Translations under genes and position numbers: made by a program
Assembly (NCBI GenBank): GCA_934488695.1
Contig: CAKSSH010000053.1
Span: forward strand, 1 to 7,951
Direction of reading: 5' to 3'
Source of the DNA: an uncultured Oscillospiraceae bacterium
GTDB lineage: Bacteria; Bacillota; Clostridia; Oscillospirales; Ruminococcaceae
Length of the DNA stretch: 7,951 nucleotides
The notes under the pieces: generated by a model
The model's input: only the letters and a program-made list of their open reading frames with translations
The model's database searches: none
What the model was told of the DNA's origin: nothing
Shown here: piece after piece, positions 1 through 6,125 of the stretch
How positions within the stretch are numbered: position 1 is the first letter of the stretch
Layout of the letters: every line of letters starts with the position of its first letter

Positions 1-1
1 G

Positions 2-886
2 CTGTTTGTGCTATTGGCTTTGCTGCCGATGCTTCTCAGTAAATTCCGTGTGACGATTGGCGGCAGTGTGTTTGGAATTTTGGGGCTTTCTTACCTGACT
101 TTTAAATGCGTTCAGGTTTTAGTTGATATTTACGATGGATTGATTGAGCGGGTGCGGGTGCTTGATTACCTGTATTTTATTCTGTTTTTTCCGACGCTTT
201 CTTCCGGACCGATCGATCGTTCGCGGCGGTTTGTCAAAGAGCTATCGCAGCAACGCAGCGGCGAGGAATATTGTCAGCTGCTGCAAAAAGGAATCTGGAA
301 GATTTTTTACGGCGCGCTCTATAATTTTGTTTTTTCCAAGCTGATCTATATTTATTGGTTGACTCCGCTGTCCAATAGCTTTTTGGGCAACCTTTCTTAT
401 ATGTTTGGGTACACCTTGTTTCTGTTTTTCAATTTTGCGGGTTACAGTGCTATGGCAATCGGCACCTCTTATATCCTTGGCGTTCAGCTGCAGGAAAACT
501 TTAATATGCCGTTCGGCGCACTGGACCTGAAGGATTTTTGGTCCCGCTGGCACATTTCACTGTCAACCTGGCTGCGTGATTATGTTTATTCTCGGTTTGT
601 TATGGCAGCACTGCGCGGGAAATGGTTTTCCAACCCGCACACAGCGTCCTATATCGGTTACGGAATCACCATGATGACAATGGGCTTGTGGCACGGTCTT
701 GAATGGCATTTTGTTGTTTACGGAGCTTATCATGGCCTTTTGATGTGTCTGAATGATTTTTTGGACAACCGGGTGCAAGGCTTTAAAAAGGCAAAACGCA
801 ACCCGAAATATCAGCCGGTGTTTTGCGCTGTTACAATGTTGCTGATCAGTTTCGGGATGTTTATTTTCTCAGGCAGATTGTTTTAA
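2..886 (+). CDS. dltB: DltB, D-alanyl transfer protein of the MBOAT family (5' end cut by window edge)
   Basis: Multipass membrane O-acyltransferase-family protein that takes D-alanine from DltC-phosphopantetheine inside the cell and passes it to the outer side for teichoic acid D-alanylation. The reading frame is open from the first bases (first full codon at 2). The GTG at 8 is therefore probably internal, and about 100 N-terminal residues of a usual ~390-residue DltB should lie to the left. Seen in the sequence: several hydrophobic spans; the MBOAT motif DFWSRWHISLSTWLRDY with its His codon at 551-553; and GLWHGLEWHFVVYGAYHG with the conserved His of WHG at 692-694, the family's catalytic histidine. 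The motif SSGPIDR near the visible N-terminal third is also typical of DltB. The stop at 884-886 is followed 10 nt later by dltC. An alginate O-acetylase (AlgI) is the main alternative, but the dltC and dltD neighbours decide for DltB. Confidence 0.95.
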   Translation: MFVLLALLPMLLSKFRVTIGGSVFGILGLSYLTFKCVQVLVDIYDGLIERVRVLDYLYFILFFPTLSSGPIDRSRRFVKELSQQRSGEEYCQLLQKGIWKIFYGALYNFVFSKLIYIYWLTPLSNSFLGNLSYMFGYTLFLFFNFAGYSAMAIGTSYILGVQLQENFNMPFGALDLKDFWSRWHISLSTWLRDYVYSRFVMAALRGKWFSNPHTASYIGYGITMMTMGLWHGLEWHFVVYGAYHGLLMCLNDFLDNRVQGFKKAKRNPKYQPVFCAVTMLLISFGMFIFSGRLF

Positions 887-887
887 G

Positions 888-893
888 AAAGGG
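888..893 (+). promoter_or_regulatory. Ribosome binding site of dltC, ambiguous between two TTG starts
   Basis: AAAGGG directly after the dltB stop. It lies 3 nt from the TTG at 897 and 9 nt from the in-frame TTG at 903. The spacing to 897 is short, so translation may begin at 903, which would remove two residues from DltC. The sequence alone does not settle it. Confidence 0.45.
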
Positions 894-896
894 CGA

Positions 897-1139
897 TTGA
901 ATTTGGAAGAAAAAATCTTAAAAATCCTGGCGGAAAAGTGCGGCGTGGAGCCGGAGGATCTTCAGGAGGACATGGATATTGACCTGTTTGAGGAAGGTTT
1001 GCTTGATTCCTTTGCCATGCTGGGACTGCTGGTTGATTTTGAGGAACAGCTCGGTGTAAAGCTTGAAATTACCGAGTTGGACCGTGCCGACATCAGCTCT
1101 CCCAACAAGATGATTGAAAAACTCACGCAGAGAGGGTAA
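897..1139 (+). CDS. dltC: DltC, D-alanyl carrier protein
   Basis: Small acidic acyl-carrier-type protein of 80 residues, the usual DltC size. It is charged with D-alanine by DltA on a phosphopantetheine arm and hands it to DltB at the inner membrane face. The arm attaches to the Ser in the motif GLLDSF (about Ser38), at the start of helix 2 as in the family. The following stretch MLGLLVDFEEQLGVKLEI fits carrier-protein helix 2. The fold is four short helices with many Glu and Asp. The start used is TTG at 897; TTG at 903 is equally possible from the ribosome binding site spacing. It sits 10 nt after dltB and 6 nt before dltD, so it is surely in the dlt operon. A general ACP is excluded by size, the LLDSF context and the neighbours. 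Confidence 0.93.
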   Translation: MNLEEKILKILAEKCGVEPEDLQEDMDIDLFEEGLLDSFAMLGLLVDFEEQLGVKLEITELDRADISSPNKMIEKLTQRG

Positions 1140-1145
1140 AGAGTC

Positions 1146-2363
1146 GTGAAAAAGTTTTTTCAGGGGATGATTTGTGCGCTCCTTGCGGCGGTTTTGCTGT
1201 TTACAGCAACGCCGTATGCGCTGCGGGCCTGCACGCCGCCTTACAACAGCGCGCTCGGCAACCGAAGCGATGATCAGAAAATAAAGGGGTTGTACCTTTT
1301 AAAGCAGTCGGCTCAATTGCCGGACGAAATGGTGATTTATGGTTCCTCCGAGCTGCGTACCGACTATATTTCTACGCACCCCGCCAACTTTTTTGCAGGG
1401 AAACGTTGTGATTTTCAAGTAAACTTGGTCGGGAGAGGATCTTGCCAAAGCATTATTCATGCGATGAGTATTGCCGCTTCCGGAAATTCTCTTGAAAAGA
1501 CACCGGTTGTTTTGATTACCTCGCCGCAATCATATGTTGCCGGGGGCATTGAGCCGGATATGTTTTTTGCTAATTTCTCGCGTCAGCAATATTTAACGCT
1601 TTTATATGATGGGACAGTCAGCACAGAAATAAAACGGCAGTTTTCGCGTCGGATCTGTAAACTGTTCAAGCAATATGATGAAAAATTCGGAAGGCTTTCC
1701 GGGTACGATGACGTTCGGCTGCTTGCCGCCGCGTGCGCAGACGGTAAGACCGGGGGGTTATACAAAACGGCAGCTGCACCGCTGTATCTGTTTGAACGAC
1801 TTTTGTGCGATTGGAAAGATATGGCACAGTCTGCGCAGCTGATTTCGTCTGTCAAAACAGAAAAAACACCGGATCTGTCCGGTAGCATTGACTGGGCGGC
1901 CGAAGAAACCGCGGCACAGCAGGCGGCTGTGCTTGAAACCGTCGGTAACGGTTTTGGGATGCGCAGCAGTGACTGGAAAAAGAATGTCGGCAATCATCCG
2001 GAGCGTTTTCAAAATCGTGACGCTTCGCTTTCCTATACCGAATCAGTGGAGTATGACGATCTGCGTCTTTTGCTGGAGGTTTGCAGGGAAAAGGGAATTC
2101 GCCCGTTATTTGTCAGTGTGCCTTTGCACGGGACTTGGTCGGACTATACCGGGTTTTCGCAACAGCGGCGGCAGGAATATTACCGCAAAGTCAACAGCAT
2201 TGTTTTTGAATATGACGTTGAGCTTTTGGATTTAAGCGAATATGAATATGAGCCTTATTTTTTGTGCGACACCATGCATTTAGGCTGGAAAGGGTGGTTG
2301 AAGGTCGATGAAGCGCTTATTGAATTTTATCAAAAAACAAACAGCATTCGTTTATCAAAATAA
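1146..2363 (+). CDS. dltD: DltD, D-alanyl transfer esterase-like protein of the dlt operon
   Basis: Membrane-anchored extracellular protein of 405 residues that completes D-alanine transfer onto teichoic acid. Residues about 2-25 form a lysine-led hydrophobic N-terminal anchor (CALLAAVLLFTATPYAL). The rest is a soluble SGNH-hydrolase-like domain. The nucleophile block is VIYGSSEL (residues 63-70), with the likely catalytic Ser at 68 by analogy with GDS of SGNH enzymes. The Asp/His pair is in CDTMHLGWKGW (Asp375, His378). All three expected catalytic positions are present, so the protein looks functional. The start is GTG at 1146, with AGAGGG at 1131-1136 placed 9 nt upstream. The gene lies 6 nt after dltC, and its last 56 nt overlap the small dltX gene in another frame. 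The middle part (about residues 150-280) is less conserved in the family and shows no motif I can name. Confidence 0.93.
   Translation: MKKFFQGMICALLAAVLLFTATPYALRACTPPYNSALGNRSDDQKIKGLYLLKQSAQLPDEMVIYGSSELRTDYISTHPANFFAGKRCDFQVNLVGRGSCQSIIHAMSIAASGNSLEKTPVVLITSPQSYVAGGIEPDMFFANFSRQQYLTLLYDGTVSTEIKRQFSRRICKLFKQYDEKFGRLSGYDDVRLLAAACADGKTGGLYKTAAAPLYLFERLLCDWKDMAQSAQLISSVKTEKTPDLSGSIDWAAEETAAQQAAVLETVGNGFGMRSSDWKKNVGNHPERFQNRDASLSYTESVEYDDLRLLLEVCREKGIRPLFVSVPLHGTWSDYTGFSQQRRQEYYRKVNSIVFEYDVELLDLSEYEYEPYFLCDTMHLGWKGWLKVDEALIEFYQKTNSIRLSK
2301..2304 (+). promoter_or_regulatory. Ribosome binding site of dltX inside dltD
   Basis: AAGG, 3 nt before the ATG at 2308, within a purine- and G-rich stretch (GGTGGTTGAAGG). 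It is weak and closely spaced. Because it lies in the dltD coding sequence, dltX translation is probably coupled to that of dltD. The in-frame stop TGA at 2299-2301 rules out any start further upstream. Confidence 0.4.
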
Positions 2364-2466
2364 CGTTCTTCGAGTCACCTTTTATCTAATAATCGTTGCG
2401 GCGATTTTGCTGGTTTATCTGTATGCAAAAAATGTGCCGATTGCATTTGTTTATAATGATTTTTAA
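2308..2466 (+). CDS. dltX: DltX, small membrane protein of the teichoic acid D-alanylation operon (overlaps dltD)
   Basis: A 52-residue protein, shorter than most ORF cut-offs and easily missed. It begins with a basic stretch (MKRLLNFIKK), has one membrane span at about residues 22-40 (VTFYLIIVAAILLVYLYA) and ends exactly in AFVYNDF. DltX proteins of other Bacillota are about 50 residues with the same layout: basic N-terminus, one span, extracellular C-terminus ending in a F-[IV]-Y-N-[ED]-F-type motif. The Tyr of that motif (Tyr49 here) has been reported as the residue that carries D-alanine between DltB and DltD. The call rests on this terminal motif, the size and the position in a dlt operon. 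In Bacilli dltX usually precedes dltA; here it follows dltD and overlaps its end by 56 nt. The in-frame stop at 2299-2301 leaves ATG 2308 as the only good start. The asnS ribosome binding site begins at its stop codon. Confidence 0.85.
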   Translation: MKRLLNFIKKQTAFVYQNNVLRVTFYLIIVAAILLVYLYAKNVPIAFVYNDF

Positions 2467-2481
2467 AAAGGAGCCGAACCA

Positions 2482-3879
2482 ATGAAAAAGAGCATGGATC
2501 TGAAACAGCTTTTTGAAAAAGCACAGCAGCTTTCCGGAGAGATGGTGACGGTTTGCGGCTGGGTGAAAACCCTGCGTGTTTCCAAAGCCATTGGCTTTAT
2601 TGAGCTGAATGACGGGACCTGTTTTAAAAATCTGCAGGTCGTTTTTGAAGAAACCAAAATTCAAAATTTTTCCGAGATTTCCAAGCTGAATGTCGGCAGT
2701 TCTTTATATGTGCAGGGAAAAATTGTTCTGACGCCGTCGTTGCGTCAGCCGTTTGAGCTGCATGCTGAAAAAATTTTTGTCGAGGGAACCTCTCCTGCAG
2801 ATTATCCTTTGCAAAAAAAACGTCATTCCACTGAATTTTTGCGGACTATTGCGCATTTGCGCGCCCGGACGAATTTATGCGGTGCCGCATTTCGTGTTCG
2901 CTCGGTGGCGGCTTTTGCAATTCATAAGTTTTTTCAAGAACGTGGTTTTGTCTATGTACATACTCCCATTATTACCGGAAGTGACTGCGAGGGAGCAGGG
3001 GAAATGTTTCGAGTCACAACGCTGGATCCGGCAAATGCGCCGCGCAAAGAGGACGGCAGCGTGGACTATTCGCAGGATTTTTTCGGAAAAGCAACTAACT
3101 TAACGGTGTCCGGACAACTTGAGGGTGAATGTATGGCCATGGCCTTTGGCAAAATTTACACCTTTGGGCCGACTTTTCGTGCAGAAAAATCCAATACGCA
3201 GCGACATGCGGCCGAGTTTTGGATGATTGAACCGGAAATTGCTTTTTGTGAGCTGTCGGACGTTATGGATGTTGCGCAGGACATGATTAAATTTGTGATT
3301 CGCTATGTTTTTGAAAATTGTCCTGATGAGCTTGAGTTCTTTAATTCTTTTGTCGATAAGGGTCTGATTGAACGTCTGCGTGCCGTCATGGAGGCACCGT
3401 TTGTTCGGATGAGCTATACCGAGGCCATATCGCATCTGGAACAGGTGCGTGACCGCTTTTCCTATCCGGTATACTGGGGCTGCGATTTACAGACGGAGCA
3501 TGAACGGTATCTGACCGAAGAATTATGCAAGTGCCCGGTTTTTGTGACGGATTACCCCAAGGAGATCAAGGCTTTTTACATGCGGGGTAATGAGGATGGA
3601 AAGACGGTCGGCGCGGTGGATCTGCTGGTGCCCGGCATCGGGGAGATCATCGGCGGCAGTCAGCGTGAAGAGCGGCTGGAGGTTTTGCAGGAAAGAATCC
3701 GCGAAATGGGGCTTCGTGAAGAAGATTATTCCTGGTATTTGGACCTTCGTCGGTTCGGCGGAACGAGGCACGGCGGCTTCGGTCTCGGATTTGAGCGCTT
3801 AATCATGTATTTAACCGGAATTTCCAATATTCGTGATGTGTTGCCGTTCCCGAGAACGGTTGGAAATGCCGAATTTTAA
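2482..3879 (+). CDS. asnS: Asparaginyl-tRNA synthetase
   Basis: Cytosolic class IIb aminoacyl-tRNA synthetase that joins asparagine to tRNA-Asn using ATP. Its 465 residues match the bacterial norm. An N-terminal OB-fold anticodon-binding domain covers about residues 20-105 (VTVCGWVKTLRVSKAIGFIEL). The catalytic domain shows motif 1 around VYVHTPIITGSDCEGAGEMF (157-176), motif 2 in TFRAEKSNTQRHAAEFWMIE (231-250) and motif 3 in GFGLGFERLIMYLTG (432-446). EGAGEMF and AEFWMIEPE are typical of AsnRS rather than AspRS or LysRS. The start is ATG 2482, 8 nt after a strong AAAAAGGAG at 2465-2473; Met5 at 2494 is less well placed. The gene is 15 nt after dltX and 16 nt before rex with no terminator between, so it is probably cotranscribed with both. 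The presence of AsnRS suggests Asn-tRNA is made directly, although an amidation route may coexist elsewhere. Confidence 0.96.
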   Translation: MKKSMDLKQLFEKAQQLSGEMVTVCGWVKTLRVSKAIGFIELNDGTCFKNLQVVFEETKIQNFSEISKLNVGSSLYVQGKIVLTPSLRQPFELHAEKIFVEGTSPADYPLQKKRHSTEFLRTIAHLRARTNLCGAAFRVRSVAAFAIHKFFQERGFVYVHTPIITGSDCEGAGEMFRVTTLDPANAPRKEDGSVDYSQDFFGKATNLTVSGQLEGECMAMAFGKIYTFGPTFRAEKSNTQRHAAEFWMIEPEIAFCELSDVMDVAQDMIKFVIRYVFENCPDELEFFNSFVDKGLIERLRAVMEAPFVRMSYTEAISHLEQVRDRFSYPVYWGCDLQTEHERYLTEELCKCPVFVTDYPKEIKAFYMRGNEDGKTVGAVDLLVPGIGEIIGGSQREERLEVLQERIREMGLREEDYSWYLDLRRFGGTRHGGFGLGFERLIMYLTGISNIRDVLPFPRTVGNAEF

Positions 3880-3895
3880 GTAAGGCGGGAAAAAC

Positions 3896-4540
3896 ATGAC
3901 AAAAAACAAAGGGGTTGCGCTTCCTGTTATCCGGCGTTTGCCACGCTATTATCGGTTTATTTCCGGTTTGATTGCCGACGGGGTGGACAGAAGTTCCTCT
4001 CGTGAGCTTTCCGAACGAATGGGACTGACAGCTTCTCAGATTCGGCAGGATTTAAATTGCTTCGGCAGCTTTGGCCAGCAGGGCTACGGGTATAATTTGC
4101 AGGTGATGCGCCAGGAGATTGGTAAAATTTTAGGGCTGAATGCTTGTCTGAAAACGGTGTTGGTCGGTGCAGGCAACATGGGCCGTGCCGTCGGCAGCCG
4201 GATGAATTTTGCGGACGTGGGATTTGAGCTGGTCGGCATTTTTGATGTATCATCTGATATTATCGGTCAGAAAATTTCAGCTTTGACAGTGCAAGACGCT
4301 GCCTGCTTGGAAAGCTTTTGCATCCAAAATCAGGTGACGGCGGCAATTGTTTGTGTGCCGGACGAAAATGCCGGAGAGGTTGTTCGTCGGTTGGTGGACA
4401 GTGGCGTACGCAATTTCTGGAATTTTACTCATTACGATATTTTGATGAATTATCCCGAACATACGCTGGCTGTTGAAAATGTTCATTTGAATGACAGCTT
4501 AATGACCTTACGCTTTTTGGCGAAGAACGGCAAGGTGTAA
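3896..4540 (+). CDS. rex: Rex, redox-sensing transcriptional repressor
   Basis: Cytosolic dimeric DNA-binding repressor of 214 residues, the usual length, which senses the NADH/NAD+ ratio and controls fermentation and respiration genes. The N-terminal winged helix (about 8-75) carries PVIRRLPRYYRFI and the Rex signature QIRQDLNCFGSFGQQGYGYN (48-67). The Rossmann NAD(H) domain starts at TVLVGAGNMGRAVG (87-100, GxGxxG at 91-96). Asp117 follows in IFDVSS, the usual ribose contact after strand 2. VCVPDENAGEVVRRLVDSGV and NFWNFTHYD are also typical of the family. The start is ATG 3896, with AAGGCGG at 3882-3888 placed 7 nt upstream. I found no TTGTTAA-type Rex operator near the gene, so autoregulation is not supported here. 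The neighbours (asnS, guaA) are not obvious fermentation targets. Confidence 0.95.
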   Translation: MTKNKGVALPVIRRLPRYYRFISGLIADGVDRSSSRELSERMGLTASQIRQDLNCFGSFGQQGYGYNLQVMRQEIGKILGLNACLKTVLVGAGNMGRAVGSRMNFADVGFELVGIFDVSSDIIGQKISALTVQDAACLESFCIQNQVTAAIVCVPDENAGEVVRRLVDSGVRNFWNFTHYDILMNYPEHTLAVENVHLNDSLMTLRFLAKNGKV

Positions 4541-4560
4541 AAACGGAAAACCCCGTTTTT
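4539..4560 (+). terminator. Weak terminator-like hairpin between rex and guaA
   Basis: AAAAACGG (4539-4546) pairs perfectly with CCGTTTTT (4553-4560) around a 6-nt loop. The left arm includes the last bases of the rex stop codon. The U-run lies inside the stem and is followed by ACAAAAAGG rather than more T. The stem is mostly A-T, so at best it gives partial termination or pausing before guaA. It could also act as a 3' stabilising element of the upstream message. Confidence 0.45.
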
Positions 4561-4577
4561 ACAAAAAGGAGGATGCT

Positions 4578-6104
4578 ATGTCAACACAGACCGTTTTGAT
4601 CTTAGATTTCGGCGGGCAGTACAAAGAGCTGATCGCACGCCGTGTTCGGGAATGCGGTGTGTACTCAGTAATTCGTTCGGGCAATATTTCTGTGGAAGAG
4701 ATTTGCAAAATAAATCCGATCGGTTTAATTCTAACCGGTGGACCGAACAGTGTTTATGACGACAGCTCGCCGCATTGCAATAAAGCGATTTTTGAAATGG
4801 GAATCCCGGTGTTGGGGATTTGCTACGGTGCGCAGCTGCTTGCTTGGTCAGTTGGCGGAACAGTGTCACCCTGTGAGGTCAGTGAGTACGGCAAAACAAA
4901 AATGCGGGTATCGGGTAATTCCTTGCTTTTTGCCGAGCTGGACGAATGGCAGGCGGGCTTGATGAGTCACACCGATCAAATTGTCAAATTACCACAGGGA
5001 TTTGTTTCGGTTGCCCGCACGGAAAATTGTCCGAATGCCGCAATTGAAAATAAAGCGCGGCAGCTATATGGCTTTCAGTTTCATCCGGAGGTGGAAAGCA
5101 CACCGAACGGTCTTGAGATGATTCGGAATTTTTTGTTTCGCATTTGCGGTGCGCACGGAGATTATAATCTAAAAGACTTAGAGAGACAGATCATTAAGCA
5201 GGTGCGTCGGCAGGTCGGCCGGGCTCATGTGATTCTCGGGCTTTCGGGCGGCGTGGATTCGTCTGTTTGTGCGGCGCTTTTGTCTAAGGCTATCCCGGGT
5301 CAGCTGCACTGTATTTTTGTCGACCACGGACTAATGCGAAAAAACGAAGGCGACGAGGTTGAGGCTGCATTTCAAAATCGTGATCTGCATTTTGTTCGTG
5401 TTGATGCGTCCGAACGTTTTTTGAGCAGGCTTGCCGGGGTAACGGACCCGGAGCAAAAACGGAAGATTATCGGCTCTGAGTTTATACGAGTTTTTGAGGA
5501 AGAGTCCGAAAAGTTGCCGGATGCTCGCTTTTTGGCGCAGGGTACGATTTATCCGGATGTGATTGAGTCGGGAGCCGGCAGCGCAGCGACAATTAAGAGT
5601 CACCATAATGTCGGTGGTTTACCGGAAAATATTCGGTTTGATGGGGTAGTTGAACCGCTGCGAGGTATGTTTAAGGATGAGGTTCGTGCGTTGGGACGAC
5701 AGCTTGGACTGCCGCGCAAGTTCGTTGAGCGTCAGCCGTTTCCGGGCCCCGGGCTTGCTGTTCGGGTGATGGGGGAGGTTACCCGCGAAAAGCTGGATAT
5801 CCTGCGCGAGGCGGATGCTATTTTTCGGCAGGAGATTGAGCGGCGGCACATTCATGCCGACCAATATTTTGCTGTGCTGACTAATACGAGGTCGGTTGGT
5901 GTGGTCGGAGATTTTCGTACTTTTGATTATACCGTGGCATTGCGCGCTGTTAAGACTAGCGACTTTATGACCTGTGAATATGCTCCTATCTCGCACAAAA
6001 CGCTGGGAGTCGTCTCTTCACGGATTGTAAATGAGGTTCAAGGTGTCGGCCGAGTGGTATATGATATTACCGGAAAACCCCCTGCAACCATTGAATATGA
6101 ATAA
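4578..6104 (+). CDS. guaA: GMP synthase, glutamine-hydrolysing, full length
   Basis: Two-domain enzyme of 508 residues that converts XMP, glutamine and ATP to GMP in purine synthesis. The N-terminal class I glutamine amidotransferase domain (about 1-190) has ILTGGPNSVYD (51-61), the nucleophile Cys82 in GICYGAQ, and the His169/Glu171 pair in QFHPEVES. The ATP-pyrophosphatase domain has the P-loop LGLSGGVDSS (220-229). The C-terminal XMP-binding and dimerisation part has VERQPFPGPGLAVR (383-396) and ends GKPPATIEYE as in the family. One small departure is GDFRTFDY where most members have GDGRTYDY. The start is ATG 4578, 5 nt after AAAGGAGG (4565-4572), one of the best ribosome binding sites in the window. 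No guanine riboswitch or PurR box is visible in the 37-nt gap before it. A second guaA-like gene follows after 21 nt. Confidence 0.96.
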   Translation: MSTQTVLILDFGGQYKELIARRVRECGVYSVIRSGNISVEEICKINPIGLILTGGPNSVYDDSSPHCNKAIFEMGIPVLGICYGAQLLAWSVGGTVSPCEVSEYGKTKMRVSGNSLLFAELDEWQAGLMSHTDQIVKLPQGFVSVARTENCPNAAIENKARQLYGFQFHPEVESTPNGLEMIRNFLFRICGAHGDYNLKDLERQIIKQVRRQVGRAHVILGLSGGVDSSVCAALLSKAIPGQLHCIFVDHGLMRKNEGDEVEAAFQNRDLHFVRVDASERFLSRLAGVTDPEQKRKIIGSEFIRVFEEESEKLPDARFLAQGTIYPDVIESGAGSAATIKSHHNVGGLPENIRFDGVVEPLRGMFKDEVRALGRQLGLPRKFVERQPFPGPGLAVRVMGEVTREKLDILREADAIFRQEIERRHIHADQYFAVLTNTRSVGVVGDFRTFDYTVALRAVKTSDFMTCEYAPISHKTLGVVSSRIVNEVQGVGRVVYDITGKPPATIEYE

Positions 6105-6125
6105 ATACGAAAAACGGAGGATGTT

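Noticed and set aside
8..10. GTG at 8 as the true start of dltB.
   Set aside because: The frame is open to the window edge, no ribosome binding site can be judged, and the protein would lack about 100 residues of the family's N-terminal part.
1583..2012. Long antisense open frames opposite dltD.
   Set aside because: They lie opposite a well-supported gene, encode Ser/Arg/Cys-rich low-quality protein with no motif, and have no ribosome binding site that stands out.
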